This document shows positions 1 through 8,791 of a stretch of DNA of 64,000 nucleotides, in pieces. The stretch comes from Pseudomonas thermotolerans DSM 14292 (GTDB lineage: Bacteria > Pseudomonadota > Gammaproteobacteria > Pseudomonadales > Pseudomonadaceae). The notes beneath the pieces are model-generated. The model saw nothing but the letters and a program-made list of their open reading frames with translations. It was not told the origin of the DNA and ran no database searches. Made by a program: the position numbers and the translations under genes. Position 1 is the first letter of the stretch; every line of letters begins with the position of its first letter. The stretch spans positions 1 through 64,000 of the forward strand of contig NZ_KB822616.1 in assembly GCF_000364625.1 (NCBI RefSeq). Direction: 5' to 3'.

Positions 1-182
1 CGCAGCATCGCCATCAGCGGATAGGCGGGACGACCGCCTTCACCCTTCGGGTAGTGCGGCTCGATCAGGGCGATCAGGCCCTGCCACGGCACCACCTGTT
101 CCATTTCGATCAGGAACAGTTCCTTGCGGGTCTGCTTGCGCTTGCCGGCGTACTCGGCGTCGGCGAAGGTCATCTGCTTCAT
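1..182 (-). CDS. IS5-family transposase, N-terminal part (runs off window)
   Basis: The reverse strand from 182 encodes MKQMTFADAEYAGKRKQTRK and continues through a LIEPHYPKGEGGRPAYPL-like stretch to the window edge. This is the typical N-terminus of IS5-group DDE transposases (DUF772-type domain). About 60 residues are visible and the catalytic domain lies outside the window. The start is the ATG at 180-182; no intact promoter can be judged. The enzyme would cut and join the ends of its own element. Family assignment is firm; whether the full gene is intact cannot be seen. Confidence 0.9.
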   Translation of the reverse strand, partial: MKQMTFADAEYAGKRKQTRKELFLIEMEQVVPWQGLIALIEPHYPKGEGGRPAYPLMAML

Positions 183-246
183 CGGAAAGCTCTGCGGGTG
201 AAGTCGGCGGATTTTGCCAAATCAGGAAGTCTTTTTCAGAGTTTCC
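1..246 (-). mobile_element. End of an IS5-group insertion sequence
   Basis: The transposase start is followed outward by about 64 bp of non-coding DNA. On the minus strand the proposed terminus reads GGAAACTCTGAAAAAGACTT, starting at 246. IS5-group ends commonly begin GGAA and insert at YTAR, and the next bases, 247-250, are CTAA, a fitting target duplication. The element lies just beyond the end of the cox operon (senC stop at 351), so it does not interrupt that operon. The exact end is inferred; the other terminus is outside the window. Confidence 0.65.
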
Positions 247-253
247 CTAAGAA

Positions 254-295
254 ATGTCGTTGTGGTGGGCGTAACTACGTAGTTACGTTCGACAT
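254..295. other. Nested palindrome between IS end and senC
   Basis: Positions 270-287 read CGTAACTACGTAGTTACG, a perfect 18-bp palindrome. It is flanked symmetrically by ATGTCG (254-259) and CGACAT (290-295), which also pair. There is no T-run beside it, so it looks more like a protein-binding site than an intrinsic terminator, although it lies downstream of the cox operon. Its gene partner may be on the far side of the IS. Confidence 0.5.
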
Positions 296-350
296 ATAGG
301 CAGCCAGAAAATACTCCCGCAGCGGATGCTGGCCAGTCTTGCGCCGGCGA

Positions 351-986
351 CTATCCCTCGCTGCCCACCAATACCGGCAGCTGAGTCGCCAGCTTCTGGT
401 TGTTCAGCGGCGCGCGGATGAAGCCACGCTGGGTGCCGTCCGGACCGAGGATCACCAGGTTGCCGCTGTGGTCCACGGTGTAGTTGGGCTTGCTGGTGTC
501 CGCCGGGATGAAGGGGATGCTCACCGCGCTGGCCAGTTTCTGGATGTCCGCCAGCTCACCGGTCAGGCCCTGGAAGCCGGCGTCGAAGTAACCCAGGTAC
601 TGCTTGAGCTGCTGCGGGCTGTCGCGCTGCGGATCCACGCTGATCATCACCACCCGCAGGCGCTCCAGGGCCTCCGCCGGCAGCTTGCCCTTCAACTCGC
701 GCAGCTGCGCCAGGGTGGTGGGGCAGATGTCCGGGCAGTAGGTGTAGCCGAAGAACAGCAGGCTCCACTGGCCCTTGAGCTGGTTCACCGCCACCGCCTG
801 GCCGTCCTGGTCGGTAAGCTCGAGCGCCGGCAGCTGGCGGCTCTGCGGCAGGAGGATGATGCCGGCGTCGACCAGCGCCGCAGGGTCGCCCTGGCTGCGG
901 CCGTTAAGGACCTTGTGCACGGTCAGGCCGAAGATCACGGCGATCACGGCGATGAGAACGAACAGGGTTTTCTGGATTCCGGTCAT
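351..986 (-). CDS. senC: SCO1/SenC copper chaperone for cytochrome oxidase
   Basis: A 211-residue membrane-anchored thioredoxin-fold protein of the SCO1/SenC family, which delivers copper to the CuA centre of oxidase subunit II. An N-terminal membrane anchor spans about residues 5-25. The copper motif is CPDIC (Cys84, Cys88) and the conserved distal histidine is His173 in TVDHSG. Its ATG overlaps the stop of the haem O synthase gene by 4 bp, so it is translationally coupled as the last gene of the cox operon. Length and all metal ligands are normal for the family. Confidence 0.95.
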   Translation of the reverse strand: MTGIQKTLFVLIAVIAVIFGLTVHKVLNGRSQGDPAALVDAGIILLPQSRQLPALELTDQDGQAVAVNQLKGQWSLLFFGYTYCPDICPTTLAQLRELKGKLPAEALERLRVVMISVDPQRDSPQQLKQYLGYFDAGFQGLTGELADIQKLASAVSIPFIPADTSKPNYTVDHSGNLVILGPDGTQRGFIRAPLNNQKLATQLPVLVGSEG

Positions 987-1888
987 GGGCTCAGCAACAG
1001 GTAGTGGTCCACCAGCAGGGCGATGAACAGTAGGAACAGGTAGGCGACAGAGTACTTGAAGGTACGGATCGCCGCGTGCGGTTTGCTGTCACGGTACAGC
1101 ACCCAGGCCCAGTACAGGAAGCGTCCGCCAAGCAGCAGCGCGCCAGCCAGGTAAAGCGGGCCGCTCATGTGGATGACGAAGGGCAGCAGGCTCACTGCCA
1201 GGAGGATCAGGGTGTAAAGCAGGATGTGCACCTTGGTGTAGTACTCGCCGTGGGTCACCGGCAGCATGGGGATGTCGGCCTTGGCGTACTCCTCCTTGCG
1301 GTGGATGGCCAAAGCCCAGAAGTGCGGCGGGGTCCAGGCGAAGATGATCAGCACCAGCAGCAGCGGCTCGGCGGACAGGTGACCGGTCACCGCCACCCAG
1401 CCAAGCAGTGGCGGCGCGGCGCCTGCCAATCCGCCGATGACGATGTTCTGCGGCGTGGCGCGCTTGAGGAAGCCGGTGTAGAGCACCGCGTAGCCGAGCA
1501 GCGAGGCGAGGGTCAGCCAGGCGGTCAGCGGGTTGGTGAAGACCAGCAGCAGCGCCTGGCCGAGCACCGCCAGGACCAGCGCGAAGAGCAGCGCGGCGCG
1601 CGGCGAGAGGCGCCCGGCGGTCACCGGGCGCTTGTGGGTGCGCGCCATGATGGCGTCGATGCGCCGATCCACGACGTGGTTGACCGCCGCCGCGGCGCCT
1701 GCGCAGAGGGCGATGCCGAGGTTGCCGAACAGCAGCACGGTCCAAGGCACTCCGGCACGGGTGGCGAGGAACATGCCGACCAGCGAGGTGATCAGCATCA
1801 GCACCACCACCTTGGGCTTGGTCAGCTCGAGGAAGTCACGCCAGCTGGCTTGTTCGGCACGCCGGCCGGTACGCAGCAGAGTGGCCAT
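983..1888 (-). CDS. cyoE: Protohaem IX farnesyltransferase (haem O synthase)
   Basis: A 301-residue polytopic UbiA-superfamily prenyltransferase that adds a farnesyl group to haem B to make haem O, the precursor of haem A in the aa3 oxidase. Substrate loops are visible: [19 protein letters not shown] near residue 69 and the [17 protein letters not shown] segment. About nine hydrophobic segments follow. I chose the ATG at 1886-1888 because AGGAGAG lies 6 bp upstream and the product matches family length; the open frame continues far upstream without a family match. Often called ctaB in this context. Confidence 0.95.
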   Translation of the reverse strand: MATLLRTGRRAEQASWRDFLELTKPKVVVLMLITSLVGMFLATRAGVPWTVLLFGNLGIALCAGAAAAVNHVVDRRIDAIMARTHKRPVTAGRLSPRAALLFALVLAVLGQALLLVFTNPLTAWLTLASLLGYAVLYTGFLKRATPQNIVIGGLAGAAPPLLGWVAVTGHLSAEPLLLVLIIFAWTPPHFWALAIHRKEEYAKADIPMLPVTHGEYYTKVHILLYTLILLAVSLLPFVIHMSGPLYLAGALLLGGRFLYWAWVLYRDSKPHAAIRTFKYSVAYLFLLFIALLVDHYLLLSP

Positions 1889-1905
1889 GGTGTCTCTCCT
1901 TGTGG

Positions 1906-2964
1906 TCATTTGCCAGCCGAGGCCAGCGGGGCAGGCGCGAGCGTTCCGTGGGAATCCGGAGACTCCCGAAGCGCGCCGGCACGCACGGGCCTCAGGCGAT
2001 AGTTGATCAGCACCAGCACCAGCAACAGGGCCGCGCCGCCGCCGTTGTGCGCCACCGCCACCGGCAGCGGCAGGTGCAGTAGCACGTTGCTCAGCCCGAG
2101 GCCGATCTGCACGGCCAGCGCCAGGACCAGCAGCGCGGCCAGGCGGCCGAGACCGGCGGCACGCAGGCGCCAGGCCAGCAGCAGCAGGATCAGGGTCACC
2201 AGCAACGCTCCGAGGCGATGGCTCATGTGGATGGCGGTACGGGCGTCGCTGTCCAGCTGGCCGCCGAGGTAATTGGGGCCGATCTGCTGGGTCAGGTGGA
2301 AACCGTTGGCGAAATCCATGGCCGGCCACCACTGGCCATGGCAGGTGGGCAGGTCGACGCAGGCCACCGCCGCGTAGTTGGAGCTGACCCAGCCGCCCAG
2401 AGCGATCTGCCCGACCAGCAGCGCCAGCGCCGCTCCGGCCAGCCCCCGAAGCCGCCCGGAAAGCGCCGGCAAGGCCGGGAAGGCACCGGACAGGCGCAGG
2501 CTGAGCAGGAACAGCAGGGCCAGGGTGGCGAAGCCGCCGAGTAGGTGGGCGGTGACCACCTGGGGCCAGAGCTTGAGGGTCACGGTCCACATGCCGAAGG
2601 CCGCCTGGAGGATCACCAGGCCGAAGATCAGTAGCGGCAGCCTGAGCGGCTGGCCAGGCTCGCCACGGTGGCGCAGGGCCTGCACGGCGAGACCGAGGAT
2701 CAGCAGGCCGAGGGTGCCGGCGAAGTAGCGGTGGACCATCTCGTTCCAGCCCTTTACCACCTCCAGGGGCGCCTCGGGGAAGCGCGCCTCGGCCAGGGCC
2801 TGCTTGGCCTCGCTCATGGGCACGCCGAGGAAGCCGTAGCAGCCCGGCCAGTCCGGGCAGCCGAGGCCGGCGTGGGTCAGCCGGGTGTAGGCACCGAGCA
2901 GCACCACGAGGAAAGCCAGCACGGTGGCACAGAGGGCGAAGCGGAATCCGGGCTTGCGCAGCAT
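1906..2964 (-). CDS. ctaA: Haem A synthase (COX15/CtaA)
   Basis: A 352-residue integral membrane protein of the COX15/CtaA family, which oxidises the C8 methyl of haem O to give haem A. It has eight predicted transmembrane segments. Conserved features are the first-loop cysteines (Cys36, Cys42 in GCPDWPGC), EMVHRYFAG with a haem-ligand His78, and a second Cys pair in [14 protein letters not shown]. It lies 17 bp upstream of cyoE in the same transcript, so the two consecutive haem-modifying enzymes are made together. Confidence 0.94.
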   Translation of the reverse strand: MLRKPGFRFALCATVLAFLVVLLGAYTRLTHAGLGCPDWPGCYGFLGVPMSEAKQALAEARFPEAPLEVVKGWNEMVHRYFAGTLGLLILGLAVQALRHRGEPGQPLRLPLLIFGLVILQAAFGMWTVTLKLWPQVVTAHLLGGFATLALLFLLSLRLSGAFPALPALSGRLRGLAGAALALLVGQIALGGWVSSNYAAVACVDLPTCHGQWWPAMDFANGFHLTQQIGPNYLGGQLDSDARTAIHMSHRLGALLVTLILLLLAWRLRAAGLGRLAALLVLALAVQIGLGLSNVLLHLPLPVAVAHNGGGAALLLVLVLINYRLRPVRAGALRESPDSHGTLAPAPLASAGK

Positions 2965-2974
2965 CTCGTCCTCC

Positions 2975-3550
2975 TCAGCCGATATGGGAGAGCTTGAGCA
3001 GCAGGCGCAGGTCCTCGAGCACGCCCTTGCCGTTCACCCCGGGGCCGTAGCGCAGCACCAGATTGCCGAGCGGATCGACGATCCACAGACTGGGTACGGC
3101 GGCGTCCTGGCCGGCCTCGCGGTACTGGCGAAGATCCAGGGCATGGCGCTCCAGACGCGGGTACTCGCGGCGCAACCGGGCATCGAGCTCGGCCGGCAGC
3201 GCCGTGGCGCTGGCCAGCGCGTGGCTGGCGCGGGAGGCCTCGCGAGCCAGGCCGATGTTGATCTGCCGGGCCAGGTAGAGCAGCTCTCCGCAGGCCGCGT
3301 CGCATTCACCCGGGACGGTCACCAGCAGCTGCCAACGACCATTGGCGGCGGCCTGCACGCCGATGTCGGCCAGGTCGCGGCCGTCGCCGATCAGCGTGCC
3401 ATGGTAGCTGCGCGACTCGGGCACCCAGAAGCGCCACTTGTACATGGCCGAGGCCAGCAGAATCGGGCCGATCACCACCAGCAGCAGGAGGATGAGCTGC
3501 CAGCGGCCGCGGCGGCGGTCCGGTTCAGGCAGGCTAGTAGCGTGAGTCAT
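2975..3550 (-). CDS. Membrane-anchored cox-cluster protein, unknown role
   Basis: A 191-residue protein with a short basic cytoplasmic tail, one membrane segment (about residues 18-40, LILLLLVVIGPILLASAMY) and a soluble domain of about 150 residues. The domain ends with a WIVDPLGNLVLRYGPG-type motif reminiscent of thioredoxin-like SCO proteins and carries one CDAAC pair. The ATG at 3550 has GGAG 6 bp upstream and overlaps the end of surf1 by 17 bp. A homologue sits between surf1 and ctaA in Pseudomonas cox clusters as I recall them. A copper or thiol role in oxidase assembly is inference. Confidence 0.85.
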   Translation of the reverse strand: MTHATSLPEPDRRRGRWQLILLLLVVIGPILLASAMYKWRFWVPESRSYHGTLIGDGRDLADIGVQAAANGRWQLLVTVPGECDAACGELLYLARQINIGLAREASRASHALASATALPAELDARLRREYPRLERHALDLRQYREAGQDAAVPSLWIVDPLGNLVLRYGPGVNGKGVLEDLRLLLKLSHIG

Positions 3551-4271
3551 GCCGATCTCCATGGGCGTTCCCCCGTGCGTTGTGCACTCCGAGATAGATG
3601 AACAGGCCGAGCAGCGCCGCCGCCAGGGCGAACCACTGCACGGCATAGCCGATGTGCTTCTCCGGGCCCATGGCCACCACCGGCCAGTCCGTGTGGTAGG
3701 CCACCTCGCACGGCTCCAGGCGCAGCTCCAGGGCCAGGCCGCCGCGTCCCAGCTGCTGCCAGAGGCCGGTCACATCGACGCGGGTGACCAGCCGCGGCCA
3801 GCCGTCGTCCGGCGGGTCGTCCCGCAGGCGGAAGGCCGCGCCCGGCGGTACGTAGGCCCAGGCGTGCAGCAGCTGGACGCCCTGCGGTGTGTCGAAGGTC
3901 GGTGGCACACGGCGATCCGGCCAGGGCAGCCAGCCGCGGTTGACCAGCAGCCAAAGGCCGCTGGACTGGTCGTAGAAGGGTTGCAGCAGCTCGACGCCGG
4001 GCTGGCCAGCGTGAGTTCGATTGTCCAGCAGCAGGCTGTGCCGCGTGTCGAAATACCCCTGCAGCAGCACCCGGCGATAGGCGGGGTCGGGGCTGCGCTC
4101 CAGCTCACCGACGCTGATCGGCGCAGCCGTGCGACGCGCCTCGTAGCTGGCCAGGAGCAGGCGCTTCTCCTCGGCGCGGGACAGCTGCCAGAAGCCCAGC
4201 CCCACTAGCAGCGGCAGCAGCACGGCCACCAGCAGGCTGGGCAGCAGGCCGGGGCGAAAGCCGCGGCTCAT
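3534..4271 (-). CDS. SURF1-family cytochrome oxidase assembly protein
   Basis: A 245-residue SURF1/Shy1 protein with the characteristic two membrane segments, near the N-terminus (GLLPSLLVAVLLPLLVGLGF) and near the C-terminus (VQWFALAAALLGLFIYLGV). The loop between faces the periplasm and carries the family signatures LGFWQLSRAEEKR and VNRGWLPWPDRR. SURF1 proteins help insert haem A into subunit I. The ATG at 4269-4271 is preferred over an upstream in-frame ATG because it gives the normal SURF1 N-terminus. Confidence 0.92.
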   Translation of the reverse strand: MSRGFRPGLLPSLLVAVLLPLLVGLGFWQLSRAEEKRLLLASYEARRTAAPISVGELERSPDPAYRRVLLQGYFDTRHSLLLDNRTHAGQPGVELLQPFYDQSSGLWLLVNRGWLPWPDRRVPPTFDTPQGVQLLHAWAYVPPGAAFRLRDDPPDDGWPRLVTRVDVTGLWQQLGRGGLALELRLEPCEVAYHTDWPVVAMGPEKHIGYAVQWFALAAALLGLFIYLGVHNARGNAHGDRHDSRY

Positions 4272-4341
4272 GCCGGCCCCCCGAGGGCCCGAAAGCGGCT
4301 GGCTATACTGCACTGCATCCCCCTTCCCCCGGAGTCACGCC

Positions 4342-4545
4342 ATGCTCAAGGCTGCGATCGTCCTCTTGTTGCTGGCCACCGTGGCCAGTCTGTTCAGCGG
4401 CCTGTTCTTTCTGGTCAAGGACGCGGGCCACGGCTCACGGGTGGTCAACGCCCTCACGGTCCGGGTCATCCTCGCGGCCATCACCCTGGCGCTGATTGCC
4501 TGGGGCTTCTACTCCGGCCAACTGGTCTCCCATGTAACCTGGTAG
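4342..4545 (+). CDS. Twin-transmembrane protein (DUF2909)
   Basis: A 67-residue protein made almost entirely of two hydrophobic helices (residues 1-25 and 38-60), matching the small DUF2909 family found in Pseudomonas cox clusters. The ATG at 4342 has GGAG 8 bp upstream. It is the only plus-strand gene in the cluster, divergent from surf1, with a possible -10 TATACT at 4304-4309. It ends 36 bp from the convergent cox3 stop. Function unknown; location suggests oxidase assembly or stability. Confidence 0.85.
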   Translation: MLKAAIVLLLLATVASLFSGLFFLVKDAGHGSRVVNALTVRVILAAITLALIAWGFYSGQLVSHVTW

Positions 4546-4570
4546 CGGCAAGCCCCGGCGGCCTGCCGCT
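4544..4570. terminator. Hairpin between convergent DUF2909 gene and cox3
   Basis: Arms AGCGGCA (4544-4550) and TGCCGCT (4564-4570) are perfectly complementary around a GC-rich loop that can pair further. No T-run follows on either strand. It would stall transcripts from both sides only weakly, or act as a 3' end stabiliser; if it is active, genes downstream of cox3 on the minus strand need read-through or their own promoter. Confidence 0.4.
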
Positions 4571-4581
4571 CGTCGCGTTCT

Positions 4582-5469
4582 TCACAGCACGTAGACGAAG
4601 ATGAACAGGCCGATCCACACCACGTCGACGAAGTGCCAGTACCAGCTCGCCGCCTCGAAGCCGAAGTGGTGCTCGGGATCGAAGTGGCCGCGCAGGATGC
4701 GGATCAGCATGATCGTCAGGATCAGCGCGCCGAGGGTCACGTGGGCACCGTGGAAGCCGGTGAGCATGAAGAAGGTCGCCCCGTAGATGCCCGAGCCGAG
4801 GGTCAGGCCCAGTTCCTGGTAGGCGTACACATACTCCTCGGCCTGGAACACCAGGAAGATCGCCCCGAGCAGGATGGTCAGCGCCAACCAGGCCTTCAGC
4901 GCACCGCGCTTGTTCCTGCGCAGGGCGTGGTGGGCGAAGGTCACGGTGAAGCTGGAGCTGACCAGCAGGATGGTGTTTATCAGCGGCAGATGCCAGGGGT
5001 CGATCACCGCTTTCGGCGGCGGAAACAGCTTGGAATCCGGGTTCTCCAGCAGCGGCCAGGTGAACTGGAAGCCCTCCCAGAGCATGTTGCTCAGCCCCTT
5101 GTCTCCTTCCCCGCCGAGCCAGGGTCCGGCGAACGTCCGCACGTAGAACAGCGCGCCGAAGAAGGCGGCGAAGAACATCACCTCGGAGAAGATGAACCAG
5201 GTCATCCCCCAGCGGAACGAGCGGTCCATCTGCGCGCTGTACAGACCGCTGCGGCTTTCCCGGATGACGTTGCCGAACCAGCCGAACAGCATGTAGGCGA
5301 GGATCAGTCCGCCGCAGAAGAAGATCAGCGGTCCGTGGGACTGCTCGCGGTTGGCCGACAGGTCGTTGAACCAGGTGCCCACCCCGTAGACGCTGACCAG
5401 CAGGCCGAGGGTGGCGATGATCGGCCACTTGCTCTGGGCGGGGACGTAATACTGCTCGTGACTCGTCAT
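4582..5469 (-). CDS. coxC: Cytochrome c oxidase subunit III
   Basis: A 295-residue seven-helix subunit III of an aa3-type haem-copper oxidase. Recognisable parts are SHGPLIFFCGGLILAYMLF, the GFHGAHVTLGALILT segment and the C-terminal FVDVVWIGLFIFVYVL. Subunit III stabilises the core and the proton-uptake pathway of subunit I. It follows ctaG by 11 bp in the operon. The length is slightly over the usual 260-275 because of an insert with PPPKAVIDPWHLP, common in Pseudomonas and mitochondrial-like forms. Confidence 0.95.
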   Translation of the reverse strand: MTSHEQYYVPAQSKWPIIATLGLLVSVYGVGTWFNDLSANREQSHGPLIFFCGGLILAYMLFGWFGNVIRESRSGLYSAQMDRSFRWGMTWFIFSEVMFFAAFFGALFYVRTFAGPWLGGEGDKGLSNMLWEGFQFTWPLLENPDSKLFPPPKAVIDPWHLPLINTILLVSSSFTVTFAHHALRRNKRGALKAWLALTILLGAIFLVFQAEEYVYAYQELGLTLGSGIYGATFFMLTGFHGAHVTLGALILTIMLIRILRGHFDPEHHFGFEAASWYWHFVDVVWIGLFIFVYVL

Positions 5470-5480
5470 TGTTGTTCTCC

Positions 5481-6029
5481 TTATGGAGTCGCCTGGGCTA
5501 CAGGCGGTTTACGCGCAGTGATGTCGAACAGGGTGTAGGCCAGGGTCAGGTGCTTCACATCCTTGGGCAAATCGCGATCGACGATGAAGCGCACCGGCAT
5601 TTCGATTCGCTCGCCAGGCTGCAGCACCTGCTGGGTGAAGCAGAAGCACTCGGTCTTGTGGAAGTAGGCCGCCGCTTTTGCCGGTGCCACGCTGGGAATC
5701 GCCTGGGCGGTCATCGGCCGGTCGCTGGGATTGTGGGCGACGAACAACATGTCGCGCGGCTCCCCGGGACGCACCAGCAGCTCGTCGGCCACAGGGCGGA
5801 ACTCCCAGACCATGCCGGCGGCGTTGGTGGCGAGAAACTGCACGCGCACCAGGCGCGACTCGTCCGGGCGCTGCTCGCCCTGGTAGGCGCCGGCCGTCTT
5901 GCCATTGATGCCGAAGGCCTGGCACATGGCGTCGTAGAATGGCGGCAGGACGAACACCCCGAAGCAGAACATCACCACCACCACGGCCAGCAGGCGGCCG
6001 ACCAGGCGGCGCAGCGGCAGTTCGCTCAT
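5481..6029 (-). CDS. ctaG: Cox11/CtaG copper chaperone (CuB insertion)
   Basis: A 182-residue Cox11/CtaG protein: one N-terminal membrane anchor (about residues 10-32) and a periplasmic immunoglobulin-like domain holding the copper motif CFCF (Cys128, Cys130). It delivers Cu(I) to the CuB site of subunit I. It lies between the genes for subunits I and III, the usual place. All expected residues are present. Confidence 0.95.
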   Translation of the reverse strand: MSELPLRRLVGRLLAVVVVMFCFGVFVLPPFYDAMCQAFGINGKTAGAYQGEQRPDESRLVRVQFLATNAAGMVWEFRPVADELLVRPGEPRDMLFVAHNPSDRPMTAQAIPSVAPAKAAAYFHKTECFCFTQQVLQPGERIEMPVRFIVDRDLPKDVKHLTLAYTLFDITARKPPVAQATP

Positions 6030-6071
6030 GACCCGACTCCCGTCCCCGGGCAGCAGACGCTCCCGGGCCCC

Positions 6072-7658
6072 TCACTTCACTTCCGGCGGCGTGCTGAAGG
6101 TGTGGTAGGGCGCCGGCGAAGGCACCGTCCACTCCAGACCGTCGGCGCCGTCCCAGGGCTTGGCCGGCGCCGGCTTGCCGCCGCGGATGCACTTGATGAC
6201 GATGAACAGGAACAGCAGCTGGGTGACGCCGAAGGTAAAGGCGCCGATCGACGAGACCATGTTGAAGTCGGCGAACTGCAGGTTGTAGTCGGGGATGCGC
6301 CGCGGCATGCCGGCCAGGCCGAGGAAGTGCATCGGGAAGAACGCCAGGTTCATGCCGATGAAGCTCATCCAGAAGTGCAGCCTGGCCAGGGTCTCGTCGT
6401 ACATGTGGCCGGTCCACTTGGGCAGCCAGTAGTAGGCCGAGGCGAAGATGCCGAAGATCGCCCCCGGCACCAGCACGTAGTGGAAGTGCGCCACCACGAA
6501 GTAGGTGTCGTGATACTGGAAGTCCGCCGGGGCGATGGCCAGCATCAGCCCGGAGAAGCCGCCAATGGTGAACAGGATGACGAAGGCCACGGCGAACAGC
6601 ATGGGCGCCTCGAAAGTCAGCGAGCCGCGCCACATGGTGGTCACCCAGTTGAATACCTTCACCCCGGTGGGCACGGCGATCAGCATGGTGGCATACATGA
6701 AGAACAGCTCGCCGGTGATCGGGATGCCCACGGTGAACATGTGGTGCGCCCAGACGATGAACGAGAGGAAGGCGATGCTCGCGGTGGCGTAGACCATCGA
6801 GGTGTAGCCAAACAGCGGCTTGCGGCTGAAGGCCGGGATGATCGAGCTGATCGCGCCGAAGGCCGGCAGGATCATGATGTACACCTCGGGGTGACCGAAG
6901 AACCAGAACACGTGCTGGAACAGCACCGGGTCACCGCCGCCGGCGGCGTTGAAGAAGCTGGTGCCGAAGTGCACGTCCATCAGCATCATGGTCACGCAAC
7001 CGGCCAGCACCGGCATCACCGCGATCAGCAGGAAGGCGGTGATCAGCCAGGTCCAGGCGAACAGCGGCATCTTCATCAGGGTCATGCCCGGGGCGCGCAG
7101 GTTGAGGATGGTGGCGATCACGTTGATCGCGCCCATGATCGAGCTGATGCCCATCAGGTGGATGGCGAAGATGAAGAAGGTGACGCTCTCCGGCGCGTAG
7201 GTGGTGGACAGCGGCGCGTAGAAGGTCCAGCCGAAGTTCGGCCCGCCGCCCTCCATGAACAGGGTGGAGACCAGCAGGGTGAAGGCCGCCGGCAGCAGCC
7301 AGAAGCTGAAGTTGTTCATGCGCGGCAGGGCCATGTCCGGCGCGCCGATCATCAGCGGAATCATCCAGTTGGCCAGGCCGACGAAGGCCGGCATCACCGC
7401 GCCGAACACCATGATCAGGCCGTGCATGGTGGTCATCTGGTTGAAGAATTCCGGCTGGACGATCTGCAGGCCGGGCTGGAACAGCTCGGCGCGGATCACC
7501 ATGGCCATGGAGCCGCCGAGCAGGAACATGGCGAAGCTGAACCACAGGTACATGGTGCCGATGTCCTTGTGGTTGGTGGTCAACACCCAGCGCATCAGGC
7601 CCTTGGCCGGGCCATGGTGGTCATGCCCTGCATGACCGTGGTCGATCACTGCACTCAT
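6072..7658 (-). CDS. coxA: Cytochrome c oxidase subunit I (aa3 type)
   Basis: A 528-residue haem-copper oxidase subunit I with twelve predicted helices. Visible are TTNHKDIGT at the N-terminus, the HPEVYIMILP and WAHHMFTVG copper-ligand segments, and the HFHYVL region with haem ligands. The HPEVY glutamate marks a type A1 oxidase. The first in-frame start is a GTG at 7665-7667 overlapping the preceding stop, but I chose the ATG at 7656-7658 because CAGGAG lies 8 bp upstream and the product then begins MSAVIDHG as in Pseudomonas CoxA. It is 5 bp after subunit II. Confidence 0.96.
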   Translation of the reverse strand: MSAVIDHGHAGHDHHGPAKGLMRWVLTTNHKDIGTMYLWFSFAMFLLGGSMAMVIRAELFQPGLQIVQPEFFNQMTTMHGLIMVFGAVMPAFVGLANWMIPLMIGAPDMALPRMNNFSFWLLPAAFTLLVSTLFMEGGGPNFGWTFYAPLSTTYAPESVTFFIFAIHLMGISSIMGAINVIATILNLRAPGMTLMKMPLFAWTWLITAFLLIAVMPVLAGCVTMMLMDVHFGTSFFNAAGGGDPVLFQHVFWFFGHPEVYIMILPAFGAISSIIPAFSRKPLFGYTSMVYATASIAFLSFIVWAHHMFTVGIPITGELFFMYATMLIAVPTGVKVFNWVTTMWRGSLTFEAPMLFAVAFVILFTIGGFSGLMLAIAPADFQYHDTYFVVAHFHYVLVPGAIFGIFASAYYWLPKWTGHMYDETLARLHFWMSFIGMNLAFFPMHFLGLAGMPRRIPDYNLQFADFNMVSSIGAFTFGVTQLLFLFIVIKCIRGGKPAPAKPWDGADGLEWTVPSPAPYHTFSTPPEVK

Positions 7659-7663
7659 GTCCG

Positions 7664-8791
7664 TCACTCCTGAGCCTGTTTGAACGCAAGGATGTCCTTC
7701 GGCGTGACCATGTCGCCGACCTTGTTGCCGAAGGCGTTGCGTTCGTAGGTGATGATTGCGGCGAGGTCGACCTCGGAGAGCTGCTTCCCGAAGGCGGCCA
7801 TGGCGGTGCCGGGCTTGCCGTTGACCACTATGTCGATGTGCCCCTGCACCGGTCCGGTGGCGATCGGAGAGCCCTTGAGCGCCGGGAACATCGGCGGCAG
7901 GCCGGTTCCGTCAGGCTGGTGACAGGCCGCGCAGGTGGTGTTGTAGGCCTTCTCGCCACGCGCCATCAGCTCTTCCATGCTCCATTCCTTGCTGGTCAGC
8001 TCGCGCTCGGCCGCTGCGGCCTGCTTGCGCTCGGCCAGCCAGGCGGTGAAGTCCTCCTTGCTCTTGGCCTCGACCACCACCGGCATGAAGCCGTGGTCCT
8101 TGCCGCACAGCTCGGTGCACTGGCCACGGTAGATGCCCGGCTTGTCGATGCGTGTCCAAGCCTCGTTGACGAAGCCAGGGATGGCGTCCTTCTTGACCGC
8201 CAGCGAAGGTACCCACCAGGAGTGGATCACGTCGGCGGCGGTGATCAGGAAGCGCACCTTGGTGCCCACCGGCACCACCAGCGGCTCGTCCACCTCCAGC
8301 AGGTAGTGCTCACCCTTGGGCGCGCGGTTGTCGATCTGCTCGCGGGGAGTGGCCAGGTTGCTGAAGAACTCCACGTCCTGGCCCAGGTACTTGTAGTGCC
8401 ACTTCCACTGGTAGCCGGTGATCTGGACGTCGAGTTCTGACTCGCTAGGGTCGTAGATGTCGATCAGCGTCTTGGTCGCCGGGATCGCCATCAGCACCAG
8501 GATGATGAAAGGCACCGCGGTCCAGAGGATCTCCACGGTGGTGCTCTCGTGGAAGTGCGCGGCCTCCTGGCCGGTGGAGCGGCGGTGCACCAGCATCGAC
8601 CAGAACATCACGCCGAATACCAGCACGCCGATCACCGCGCAGATCCAGAAGATGGTCATGTGCAGATCGAAGACCGCATGGCTGACGTCGGTGGCACCGG
8701 GCGCCATGTTCACCGTCCACTCGGCACGCGTCGGCGTGGTGAAGGCCAGCCACAACAGGATCCCCATCCAGGCTCGTGGATGTAGCGTCAT
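7664..8791 (-). CDS. coxB: Cytochrome c oxidase subunit II with fused cytochrome c domain
   Basis: A 375-residue subunit II. It has a signal/anchor, two membrane helices (about 45-68 and 88-106), and a CuA cupredoxin domain with His190 and the QCTELCGKDHGFM motif giving Cys225, Cys229, His233 and Met236. A C-terminal class I cytochrome c domain follows, with CAACH at 287-291, making a caa3-like electron entry. First gene of the operon: promoter and leader lie in 8792-9198. The start ATG follows an AAGGGG-type ribosome site. Confidence 0.96.
   Translation of the reverse strand: MTLHPRAWMGILLWLAFTTPTRAEWTVNMAPGATDVSHAVFDLHMTIFWICAVIGVLVFGVMFWSMLVHRRSTGQEAAHFHESTTVEILWTAVPFIILVLMAIPATKTLIDIYDPSESELDVQITGYQWKWHYKYLGQDVEFFSNLATPREQIDNRAPKGEHYLLEVDEPLVVPVGTKVRFLITAADVIHSWWVPSLAVKKDAIPGFVNEAWTRIDKPGIYRGQCTELCGKDHGFMPVVVEAKSKEDFTAWLAERKQAAAAERELTSKEWSMEELMARGEKAYNTTCAACHQPDGTGLPPMFPALKGSPIATGPVQGHIDIVVNGKPGTAMAAFGKQLSEVDLAAIITYERNAFGNKVGDMVTPKDILAFKQAQE

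Noticed and set aside
5469..7673. 734-codon plus-strand open frame rich in His, Gln and Glu
   Set aside because: Antisense shadow of ctaG and coxA; its composition is the complement of membrane-protein codons.
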